Assembly: GCA_963851085.1 (NCBI GenBank) | Contig: CAWKNX010000016.1 | Span: forward strand, 310,001 to 374,000 | DNA length: 64,000 bases | Source: DATFVJ01 sp963851085 | GTDB lineage: Bacteria; Actinomycetota; Actinomycetes; Streptosporangiales; Streptosporangiaceae | Direction: 5' to 3' | Part shown: piece by piece, positions 52,335-60,997 of the stretch | Numbering within the stretch: position 1 is the first letter of the stretch | How the letters are laid out: each line of letters starts with the position of its first letter | The notes under the pieces: model-generated | What the model was told of the DNA's origin: nothing | What the model saw: the letters and a program-made list of their open reading frames with translations, nothing else | Databases searched by the model: none | Position numbers and translations under genes: made by a program

Positions 52335-52747
52335 ACCGCTTGCCTTTCTGCTTCCGCTTCAGCGATCTCCGCCCGCAGCTTGCCGACCAGATACGCGTAT
52401 CTCGTTGTGCCCTGCCCGTCGAAAACCGCAGTGGCGTAGAACAGTCCCGTGCAGCACTCCCAGATGTGCCAATCCGGGAATTCGGCCCGCAGCGCCCACA
52501 CGTCGCCCGTGATGTCCACGAGCGAGCAACCTCGTGCCAGGACTTCCGCCCTGACCCTCCGCCAATCAAGGTCGCAGTAGTCGGCCGGGTCTGCGCCACG
52601 GTGCGTGACGAGCCGCACGACCGCGACCGTGCGGCAATGGGCATAACCGCACTCCGCGCCTTGTGGCGGGATGGACGCCTGACCCGAGAGACCAGGATGT
52701 TCAGCATGATCTTGACTGTTCGCTGCGCTGCCCGGGTTAGTGCTCAT
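52319..52747 (-). CDS. protein of unknown function, 142 aa
   Basis: ATG 52747 starts MSTNPGSAANSQDHAEHPGL; the folded part has CGYAHCRTVAVVRLVTHRG, ADYCDLDWRRVRAEVLARGC and DWHIWECCTGLFYATAVFDG. A Cys/His set (CxxxHC, YC, CC) may bind metal. It is the first gene of a three-gene minus-strand operon that shares a 216-bp control region with the XRE gene. No family recognised. Confidence 0.6.
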   Translation of the reverse strand: MSTNPGSAANSQDHAEHPGLSGQASIPPQGAECGYAHCRTVAVVRLVTHRGADPADYCDLDWRRVRAEVLARGCSLVDITGDVWALRAEFPDWHIWECCTGLFYATAVFDGQGTTRYAYLVGKLRAEIAEAEAERQAVCAMR

Positions 52748-52963
52748 CTGTTCGCCTGCTCGTGATTGACATTCCGCCTATTTCACCGCCGCCGCTGCGC
52801 GTGACCTCAGCAGACAAACGCATGGTTAGGCGGGGACATCTGGGATCCCGTGTGAGAGTTGCCGGTAATCGACGTTTGAGATCCATGTAGGAAACCTTGC
52901 CGCTGCGGTGGTTCCAGGGCTATCTCACCCAGGTGATCTCACTGTGAGATGTAATCTGGGGCG
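52748..52963. promoter_or_regulatory. divergent control region with ATCTCAC operators
   Basis: ATCTCAC-T-GTGAGAT (52936-52950) is a perfect 15-bp inverted repeat just before the XRE start, with a further ATCTCAC at 52922-52928 and looser half-sites (GTGTGAGAG near 52851, TTTGAGAT near 52875). It is very likely the operator of the adjacent XRE regulator, controlling both divergent operons. Confidence 0.6.
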
Positions 52964-53787
52964 GTGGCCGAGTCAATGCTGCCGATCCCTGATTGGGCAT
53001 GGCGGCGCGACGATACGCGCCGGATTCTGCGTGCCCGTGATGTGGCCGCTTTGCTGCGGTTCGCCCAGAAGCACGGGGCGACACAGTCGAAGATCGCCGC
53101 CGTTACCGGGCTGCTGCAAGGCCGCGTGTCCGAGATCATGAACGGCGGCCGGGAGGTGAGCGTGCTCGCGGTATTCGAGCGGATCGCGGCCGGGCTGGGC
53201 ATGCCGGACGACGCCCGGATGCTGTTCGGGCTCGCACCGCGGCATCCGGCCGGGCTCGATCATCTCGGCCCCGCCGGGCGCGCGGAGATCGTGCGGGTGT
53301 TTCCGTCGCAGTCGGCGGCTACCGGTGACATCCGCGCCAGGGCGGCGACGGCTCGGGCGGTTGACATCCTCGCCGTGCGCGGGCTCGGCATTTTCGGCTT
53401 GAACGACTCACTGCTGCGTAATCCGCTTGCCCGCGAAGGGCCGAGACTGCGCGTCCTGCTGCTCGATCCCGAATCGCCGGCCGCATCGCTGCGGGCGGCT
53501 GAGATCGGCGAGTCGGCCGAGGCATTCAACAGCGGTATCCAGCTCGCCGTCGGCCGCCTCCGTGAGCTGCGTGATGGCGGGCCGGTCGAAGTGTACCTGT
53601 ATGGATCGCTGCCGGTGTGGCGGATGATATGGCTCGACGACAGCGTGTTCGTGTCCGCCTTCGGCGACGAGTGGGAGGGGCACGAGTCGGCCATGTACAA
53701 GCTCGCTCCCACCCCTACGGTGCCCTGCATCGCGGGTTCCGGCGCGAGTTCGACGAGCTGCGCAGAAACGCCCGCCGCGTGGTGTGA
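52964..53787 (+). CDS. XRE-family regulator with sensor-like C-terminus, late frameshift
   Basis: GTG 52964 (or ATG 52976) gives MAESMLPIPDWAWRRDDTRR. The helix-turn-helix is GATQSKIAAVTGLLQGRVSE, followed by IMNGGREVSVLAVFERIAAG. The C-terminal domain (AVDILAVRGLGIFGLNDSLL, RLRVLLLDPESPAASLRAAE, GPVEVYLYGSLPVWRMIWLD, HESAMYKLAPTP) is the nucleoside-phosphorylase-like or ligand domain seen in many Streptomyces XRE proteins. Near 53710 one base is lost, and the expected end (GALHRGFRREFDELRRNARR) lies in the next frame with TGA 53785-53787. It probably represses its own and the divergent operon and co-expresses CYTH. Confidence 0.8.
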
Positions 53788-53801
53788 AGGAAAGGGAACG
53801 C

Positions 53802-54365
53802 ATGCCGGTCGAAGCCGAGGTGAAAGCGCGTGTCCGAGACGTCGGGACCGTGCGCGCACGGCTTCGTCAGCTCGCCGACGAACAGGCCAGCGTCTACCGG
53901 GACACCTACTATGACCTGTCGGACCGCGAGCTGACGAGCGAGGGACGAGAGCTACGGGTCCGGGTCGTTGAAGACTCCCACTGCACGCGGACGCTGCTGA
54001 CCTACAAAGCACCCGCCGTCGACATCGCGACCGGGTCCAAGCCCGAGCACGAGACAAGCGCCGCATCGGCCGACACGCTGGACGCGATCTTGACCGGGCT
54101 GGGCTTCGTGCACCTGGTCGAGTTCGAGAAGCACTGCCTGAACTACATGTTCACCGCGCACGGCCGGGCGATTCAGGCGACGCTCGTCACCGTGCCCGAA
54201 CTCGACGGGACATTCATCGAGATTGAGACCCTCGCCGACGAGGACGACGTTCGCACCGCGCTGCACGTGGTGCGGAACGCGCTCGCCGAACTCGGAGTAA
54301 GGGACGACGACCTGACCACCGAGCAGTACACCGATGCCGTCATGAGGCGGCGCGGCACCACCTGA
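53802..54365 (+). CDS. CYTH-domain protein (class IV adenylate cyclase-like), 187 aa
   Basis: Triphosphate-tunnel metalloenzyme. ATG 53802 after AAGGAAAGGG gives MPVEAEVKARVRDVGTVRAR; E-V-K-A-R corresponds to the signature ExExK strand. DTYYDLSDRELTSEGRELRV, LLTYKAPAVDIATGSKPEHE, HLVEFEKHCLNYMF and TFIEIETLADEDDVRTALHV supply the tunnel's acidic and basic residues. Members act on triphosphate substrates (ATP, thiamine triphosphate or tripolyphosphate). It starts 14 nt after the XRE stop. Which substrate it uses is unknown. Intact. Confidence 0.87.
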   Translation: MPVEAEVKARVRDVGTVRARLRQLADEQASVYRDTYYDLSDRELTSEGRELRVRVVEDSHCTRTLLTYKAPAVDIATGSKPEHETSAASADTLDAILTGLGFVHLVEFEKHCLNYMFTAHGRAIQATLVTVPELDGTFIEIETLADEDDVRTALHVVRNALAELGVRDDDLTTEQYTDAVMRRRGTT

Positions 54366-54411
54366 CCGCGGGCTGCGCGGCACGGGCGCTCACCCGGGCC
54401 GACTGTTCCGC

Positions 54412-55524
54412 TTATGAGCCGGTTTGCTTGCCGAGGCGGTGTTCGATTGCCTGAACGACGTGGTCGATGTGGGCTTGCGCCGGTGCCTTCTGGTGTGCCT
54501 TTGTCTTGAGTGCCTCGGTGAGCCAGGCCGCGCCCTTGGTGCTCTGGACGGTGGGTGCGAGGCGTTCCAGTTGACCATCGCGGACGAGGACGATTCCTGG
54601 TTTTTCGAATGCTTCAAAAAGGCGGTCCGCAGCTTGTGCAGCTTGGCCCGCGAACGCTTTTTCGCCGTACTTCTTAAGCTCCTGCCAGGGACTAGGGTCG
54701 GAATGGAGGGCGGCCTTGATCGTGACTTCCGTCTCCTTGCTGTAAGGCAAGGTTGGGTTGGCTTCGAGTGTGCGGGTCTTCCCGGCGTCGTTGCTGGAGC
54801 TGATCGAGGGCGATGAGCGCAGCCCTGTACTCAGCTGTAACTGCATCGACCGGTGGCGCGGCGACGGCCGGCTTCCCGACACGGAGTTGCACGTCTTTAC
54901 TAAGCCGGTCGAGGGTCAGGGTTTGTCGGAAGATCCTCTCACTGATCTGCTGCACTCGGGTGAGCTGCGCGGGATTGTCCTGGAGCTTATACATCGGGTG
55001 GTCCGCTTGCTGGGCCATGTCGGCGCGTTGCTCTCGCGGTTGAACCCAACCGAGCCGATTGAAGGCGTCGCCTTCATGCAGGACGAACGCGGCGAGCTGA
55101 GCTCGAGCTGAGCTAGCGCCGCAGGGTCTTTAAGGCCGACAGCGGAGCCCGCCCACAATTGCTTCACCAACGCAACGGGCAGCAATCCGTGACTGGGGCT
55201 GGCGAACCCGGCGTTGGACCCCTTCTGGACATACGTGCCTTGTTCGATCAACCAAGCAACGAGGTCGTCCGGTGTTCCGTTCTTGCGCAGGCTGAGGCCG
55301 GCAAGAAGTCTCCGCTGCGGTTCCTGGCCAACTTTCAGCTTGATGGTTTGCGTCAGTTCGCGGAGGAACGTCGACTAGCCTGAGTTGTTGGCCCCGACGA
55401 TCACAGTTACGCCCCTGGCGGGCGGGACTATTGTCGTTCCGTCGAGCGTGCGGATATCGGCGATGCCGAGACCAAGACGGCGGCCGTCGCCGCTATCGAT
55501 CGTATTTGGCGGCAGCGTAGTCAT
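54412..55524 (-). pseudogene. AAA/SMC-like ATPase, nonsense in Walker A plus internal deletion
   Basis: ATG 55524 opens MTTLPPNTIDSGDGRRLGLG, TTIVPPARGVTVIVGANNSG, where the next codon, the Walker A lysine, is TAG (complement of 55375-55377), then STFLRELTQTIKLKVGQEPQ. Later pieces in other frames are AGLSLRKNGTPDDLVAWLIE, GWVQPREQRADMAQQADHPM, YKLQDNPAQLTRVQQISERI and EYRAALIALDQLQQ. The part with Walker B is missing. The C-terminus LFEAFEKPGIVLVRDGQLER, KAPAQAHIDHVVQAIEHRLG is recognisable. AAA proteins with this layout occur in OLD-like nuclease systems, but no nuclease is seen. Confidence 0.75.
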
Positions 55525-55727
55525 AGTCGCGCCCTGTCGTTCGCTAATGTCAACTCCTAATAGCCGCCCATCGGCCCGCCGACGACTCGATGCCTAAATA
55601 CTGAGCACTGGGCTCCTTTGGACGCCGAGCATTAATGCAAGGGCGGGTGGGGCTGGTGCGCCTGGCCGGATGGCGTTCAGCCACCGGCAGGCGCACCATC
55701 ACCACCTGCCGCAGGCCCTGGGTGCCG
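55525..55727 (-). terminator. ispG 3' region with long hairpin
   Basis: GGTGCGCCTG (55655-55664) pairs exactly with CAGGCGCACC (55688-55697), extended by CCGG/CCGG with a bulged G. It lies 31 nt past the ispG stop on the minus strand and is a good candidate for the operon terminator. The rest of the stretch holds no gene. Confidence 0.5.
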
Positions 55728-56882
<1,155 letters not shown>

Positions 56883-56895
56883 GGTCAGCGATACC

Positions 56896-58083
56896 TCACT
56901 GGATGATGCTCACGGGGTTGACGAGGTCAGCCATGATCAGCATCAAGCCGATGAAAACGATGACGGCGAAGATCCCGAAGCTGACGGGAATCAGCTTACG
57001 CATGTCGACGAGGCCCGGATCGGGTCTCCCCCGCAACCGTGCGACGTAGGCACGTGCGCGCTCGTAAACCACCACGGCGATGTGGCCGCCATCGAGCGGG
57101 AGCAGTGGCAGCAGGTTGAAGATACCGACGAAGACGTTCAGCGACGCGATGATCAGTATGACGAAGGTGACCTTCTGCTGCCAGCCGATATTTGCGCCGA
57201 TGACCGCCCCGGTGTCGTTTCCAGCCCCGACGATGCTGGTCACCTGGCCGCCGGCGGTGTTCGCGCGGTTGTGGGCGAACAGCTTCGGTATCGCCTTGGG
57301 CAGCTCAGTGATCACCGATGCCGAACCGCTCACGACCGTGCCGAAGAACGAGCCGGTGGACGTGATCGCCTGGACCGGACCCTGGCGCTGGTAGACGGCG
57401 GCCGGCGAGATGCCGAGGAAGGCACCTGACCGTCCCTTGATCGCGGCCAGCGTCGCCCGCAGGTTCACCTGCTTGCCGCCGCGCTGCACGGTGATCACGG
57501 CGTCACTGCCCACGGCGGCGCGGCGGATCGCCGCCGCCAGATCGTTCCATGAGTGAACGGGCGTGCCCGCGAACGCGACGATCTTGTCACCGGTTCTCAG
57601 CCCGGCCTGTAGCGCCGGCGACCGCGCATCGGCCGCGGTGCACGAGGTCGAGCTCTGGCTGGCGGGCACGCAGCTATCGACCACACCGATCTTCGTGGTG
57701 TTCTGATTCGCGAGCCCAACCCCGATGAACAGCCCGAAGAGCAGTACCGCCGCGAGCACAAAATGCATGGCAGAGCCGGCCGCGAGCACGATCACGCGCT
57801 GCCAGCCTGGTTTGCTGCGGAGGGCTCGCGGCTCGTCTTCCGGGTCGACGTCCTCGAGCGAGGTCATCCCAATGATCTTGACGAAACCGCCGATCGGCAC
57901 GGCCTTGATGCCGTACTCGGTCTCTCCCTTTTGCCTCGACCACAGCGTCGGGCCGAATCCGGCGAAGAACTGAGTGGCCTTCATGCCAAACTTCTTCGCC
58001 GTGACGAGGTGACCCGCCTCGTGCAGCGTGATGGAGATGAGCAGCGCCGTGACGAAGATGATCCAGCCGATGAGCAGGCTCAT
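56896..58083 (-). CDS. rseP: site-2 intramembrane metalloprotease (RseP/Rip1 type)
   Basis: M50 zinc protease that cleaves anti-sigma factors and signal peptides in the membrane. ATG 58083 overlaps the dxr stop (ATGA). TM1 carries the zinc motif ISITLHEAGHLVTAKKFGM (H-E-x-x-H). A PDZ domain follows (SPALQAGLRTGDKIVAFAGT, VHSWNDLAAAIRRAAVG). The C-terminal membrane part has LNVFVGIFNLLPLLPLDGGH (the L-D-G motif, third zinc ligand) and a final helix (IFAVIVFIGLMLIMADLVNP). 395 residues. Its place between dxr and ispG is conserved in actinomycetes. Intact. Confidence 0.95.
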   Translation of the reverse strand: MSLLIGWIIFVTALLISITLHEAGHLVTAKKFGMKATQFFAGFGPTLWSRQKGETEYGIKAVPIGGFVKIIGMTSLEDVDPEDEPRALRSKPGWQRVIVLAAGSAMHFVLAAVLLFGLFIGVGLANQNTTKIGVVDSCVPASQSSTSCTAADARSPALQAGLRTGDKIVAFAGTPVHSWNDLAAAIRRAAVGSDAVITVQRGGKQVNLRATLAAIKGRSGAFLGISPAAVYQRQGPVQAITSTGSFFGTVVSGSASVITELPKAIPKLFAHNRANTAGGQVTSIVGAGNDTGAVIGANIGWQQKVTFVILIIASLNVFVGIFNLLPLLPLDGGHIAVVVYERARAYVARLRGRPDPGLVDMRKLIPVSFGIFAVIVFIGLMLIMADLVNPVSIIQ

Positions 58084-59330
58084 CCGGCGGTCCTCCCCTC
58101 GCTCCGCACCCTGACGTTGTCGACGCCAGTCAGCTCACGCGCGCGTGCGCGTGCCCACACATCCGCCGCGAGCACCTCCTCGATGGAGGAGACGTCACGG
58201 CCCGTGCTGTCGTACTCAGACATTACCCGCGCCACGGTGTCAACGATTCCGGTGAACGGGATCTCGCCCGCCAGAAATGCGGCGACGCACTGCTCATTGG
58301 CGGCGTTGTACACCGCGGGCACGGTCCCGCCCGCGATTCCCGCGGCGCGGGCGAGCGACACGGCGGGGAACGCGTCCTCGTCGAGCGGCTCGAAGGACCA
58401 GTTGTGCGCCTTGCCCCAGTCGATGGCGGGCGCGGCCCCTGGCACGCGATCCGGCCAGCCGAGCGCGACCGCGATCGGTATCCGCATGTCCGGTGGGCTG
58501 GCCTGGGCGAGCGTGGATCCGTCAGTGAATTCGACCATGGAATGCACCACGGACTGCGGATGTACGACGACCTCGATGCGATCGAAGCCGATGCCAAAGA
58601 GCAGGTGCGCCTCGATGATCTCCAGGCCCTTGTTGACCAGCGTCGCGGAGTTGACCGTGATGACCGGCCCCATGGTCCAGGTGGGGTGGGCCAGGGCCTG
58701 CTGCGGCGTCACGCCCGCGAGCTGCGCCCGGGTGCGGCCGCGAAGCGGGCCGCCGCTCGCGGTTACCACGAGCCTGGCGACCTCGTCGCCGCGGCCGCCG
58801 CGCAGGCACTGAGCGAGCGCGGAATGCTCCGAGTCGACCGGCACGATCTGGCCAGGCGCGGCGCGTCCCGCCACCAGCGGCCCACCGACGATCAGCGACT
58901 CCTTGTTGGCCAGTGCGAGGGTCCGGCCGGCCGTTATGGCGGCCAGCGTGGAGGCGAGCCCGGCCGCTCCTGTCACCGCGTTCAGCACCACGTCGCAAGG
59001 CCACGCCGCGACCTCGGCGACCGCGGAAGGCCCCGCGAGGATCTTCGGCAACTGGAACTCACCGCGGGCGTAGCCATGCCGCTGCGCCTGGGCGTAGAAC
59101 GCCAGCTGCACATCCTGAGCTGCGCTCGCCCGGTCAACGGCGATCACTTCGGCGCCAAGTTCGAGCGCCTGCTCCGCAAGCAGTCCCGGGTTACCCCCAC
59201 CGGCCGCCAGGCCGGTCACCCTGAATCTGCCGGGATTTCGCCTGACGACGTCGATGGCCTGGGTACCGACCGACCCGGTCGAGCCGAGAATAACAAGATC
59301 GCGTTTCCTGCCGGGCTGCGGTGGCTGCAC
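58080..59330 (-). CDS. dxr: 1-deoxy-D-xylulose 5-phosphate reductoisomerase
   Basis: First committed step of the MEP pathway, NADPH- and Mg-dependent. The only in-frame start is GTG 59330 (TGA stands directly before it). RDLVILGSTGSVGTQAIDVV binds NADPH. ALANKESLIVGGPLV (N-K-E), VPVDSEHSALAQCL (metal ligands D-S-E), GGPLRGRTRAQLAGVTPQQA and HPTWTMGPVITVNSATLVNK with GLEIIEAHLLF form the active site. 416 residues. It leads the dxr-rseP-ispG operon. A long hairpin ends on the first base of the start codon. Intact. Confidence 0.96.
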   Translation of the reverse strand: MQPPQPGRKRDLVILGSTGSVGTQAIDVVRRNPGRFRVTGLAAGGGNPGLLAEQALELGAEVIAVDRASAAQDVQLAFYAQAQRHGYARGEFQLPKILAGPSAVAEVAAWPCDVVLNAVTGAAGLASTLAAITAGRTLALANKESLIVGGPLVAGRAAPGQIVPVDSEHSALAQCLRGGRGDEVARLVVTASGGPLRGRTRAQLAGVTPQQALAHPTWTMGPVITVNSATLVNKGLEIIEAHLLFGIGFDRIEVVVHPQSVVHSMVEFTDGSTLAQASPPDMRIPIAVALGWPDRVPGAAPAIDWGKAHNWSFEPLDEDAFPAVSLARAAGIAGGTVPAVYNAANEQCVAAFLAGEIPFTGIVDTVARVMSEYDSTGRDVSSIEEVLAADVWARARARELTGVDNVRVRSEGRTAG

Positions 59331-59365
59331 TCATTCATTCTCCCGCGAACGGGAGAATGAATGAG
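59330..59365 (-). promoter_or_regulatory. 16-bp hairpin with UUCG loop over the dxr ribosome-binding site
   Basis: In the dxr mRNA direction, CTCATTCATTCTCCCG (complement of 59350-59365) is followed by TTCG and then by CGGGAGAATGAATGAG (complement of 59330-59345), a perfect 16-bp stem. The C(UUCG)G loop is the exceptionally stable tetraloop. The 3' arm contains the only Shine-Dalgarno-like GGGAG and ends with the G of the GTG start, so the folded form should prevent initiation. Confidence 0.7.
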
Positions 59366-59483
59366 ACACCGGTGCGGCAGCGGTGCGGAGTGCAGCGGCG
59401 GTCCAGGCCATCGTGCCTGGTGGACCGTGAGTTTTTTACGGACCGTAGCAGACTGACTGCGAATCGTGGATCATACTTGACAC

Positions 59484-60668
59484 ATGACGCCGATGAGGCC
59501 AGCCCGGCCATCCCTGCTGGCCGCCGCTGGGATGATCGCCGTCGCCGGAGCGCTTGCCGTCACCGGTGCCACCACTTCGACAGGGGCGCCGGGGCCCGGC
59601 GGTCCCCGGGCAGCAACACGGGGCAGCGCCGCAAGTGCCACGTTCGTGGTGGCGCACCCCCGGCACGGGGATCCTCGGTACGGCGGCCCTCGGCGCTGGG
59701 ACACCCGGCACGGGGACCCCCGGCGCTGGGACATCCGGCTCTGGGATCGCGGGCATCCTGCGGAGGTGACCGCGGCGCAGCAGGCCCACGCGCTGCGGTA
59801 CTGGACGGCGGCACGGATGGCCGAAGCGAAGCCGCCCGGCCCGTCGGCGGACCCGGCGGTCGCGCAGGCAAGCGTGAAGACCCCTCCCGTGCGGGCGGCC
59901 ATGCGCGCCGCCCGCACCCAGGCCAGGCCCGACGCCGCGGCAGTGCTCATGAGCACCGCAACGGCGGCCTGGCCGGGCGGCGGCGCGGTCGCAGCGGCCA
60001 CGGGCAAAGTGTTCTTCACGATGGACGCGCAGGACTACGTCTGCTCCGGCGCCGTCGTCGCGAGCGCGAACGCGGATGTTGTGATCACCGCCGGGCACTG
60101 CGCCAAGAACGGAACGGGATCATGGGCGGTCAACTGGACGTTCGTACCCGGCTTCACGGAAGGCAGCCGCCCCTACGGCAGCTGGACCGCACGCCATTTC
60201 TTCGTCGCCAGCCAGTGGACCCGCGCGGCGAACGACAACGATGATGTCGCGTTCGTCACGCTCAACCCACAGGTTTCCGGTGGCCGCACCCTGCACATCG
60301 GGCAGGTTACGGACGCACTGCCGATCACGTTCGATCAGCGGACCACGGAGGAGTTTGCGTTCGGGTACCCGGCCGAACCCCCCTACGGCGGCGGGGGGCT
60401 GTACTACTGCAGCGGCCGAGTCACGGCGGACGCCTTCCACGCGAGCCCGGACTCGGGCCTGCGCTGCGAGCTGACGGCCGGATCCAGCGGCGGGCCGTGG
60501 CTGTCCGGCTTCGATCCCGTGACAGGGCGGGGGACGATCACATCGGTGAGCAGCTTCAAGTACAGCACCGACCCATCGACTCTTTACGGGCCGCCACTCG
60601 GCCCGGTCGCGCGCGGCCTGTTCGACAGCGCACAGCACAGCCAGCGGCACCAGCAGCAGCACCAATAG
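59484..60668 (+). CDS. secreted trypsin-like serine protease, 394 aa
   Basis: Chymotrypsin-fold extracellular protease. ATG 59484 gives MTPMRPARPSLLAAAGMIAV, a signal peptide ending near VTGATTS. A pro-region with imperfect repeats (PRHGDPRYGGPRRWDTRHGD, 59665-59750) and an Ala-rich helical part follow. The catalytic triad is His in VVITAGHCAKNG, Asp in NDNDDVAFVTL and Ser in LTAGSSGGPWLSGF; Cys pairs surround the His and Ser. TCATACT a few bases before the ATG resembles a -10 box, so the mRNA may be leaderless. Divergent from dxr. Intact. Confidence 0.9.
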   Translation: MTPMRPARPSLLAAAGMIAVAGALAVTGATTSTGAPGPGGPRAATRGSAASATFVVAHPRHGDPRYGGPRRWDTRHGDPRRWDIRLWDRGHPAEVTAAQQAHALRYWTAARMAEAKPPGPSADPAVAQASVKTPPVRAAMRAARTQARPDAAAVLMSTATAAWPGGGAVAAATGKVFFTMDAQDYVCSGAVVASANADVVITAGHCAKNGTGSWAVNWTFVPGFTEGSRPYGSWTARHFFVASQWTRAANDNDDVAFVTLNPQVSGGRTLHIGQVTDALPITFDQRTTEEFAFGYPAEPPYGGGGLYYCSGRVTADAFHASPDSGLRCELTAGSSGGPWLSGFDPVTGRGTITSVSSFKYSTDPSTLYGPPLGPVARGLFDSAQHSQRHQQQHQ

Positions 60669-60997
60669 CAAGCGCAGCCAGCGGCACCGATGACTGCGCC
60701 CTGGCTGCCCGTGCGGCGCCGGAAAGACGAACACGTTACCCACGCCGTCCGGAGACGCGCGCAGGGGATGGCGACCGGTGGGCCCGGTGATCCCGGCGGA
60801 CAGCGTGCCCGCCGCCCCGCGCGCGGCCACCCAGCGGTGGCCGGGATGGCTCCTGGCCACACGCAGGCGGCGGCCCGGGCATGGCCGACCCTGGCTGCGG
60901 GGTTCCAGATTCCGGCCACGGTCGCGGACGACCTTGATCGTTGGCCCGTAGGGGGCGCCAGCGCGCCACCTGCAGGCCAACCATGACGCGGCTGACG
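60669..60997. other. 329-bp convergent spacer
   Basis: No gene or clear motif is seen between the converging protease and solute-binding-protein genes; open frames here are composition effects. Confidence 0.5.
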
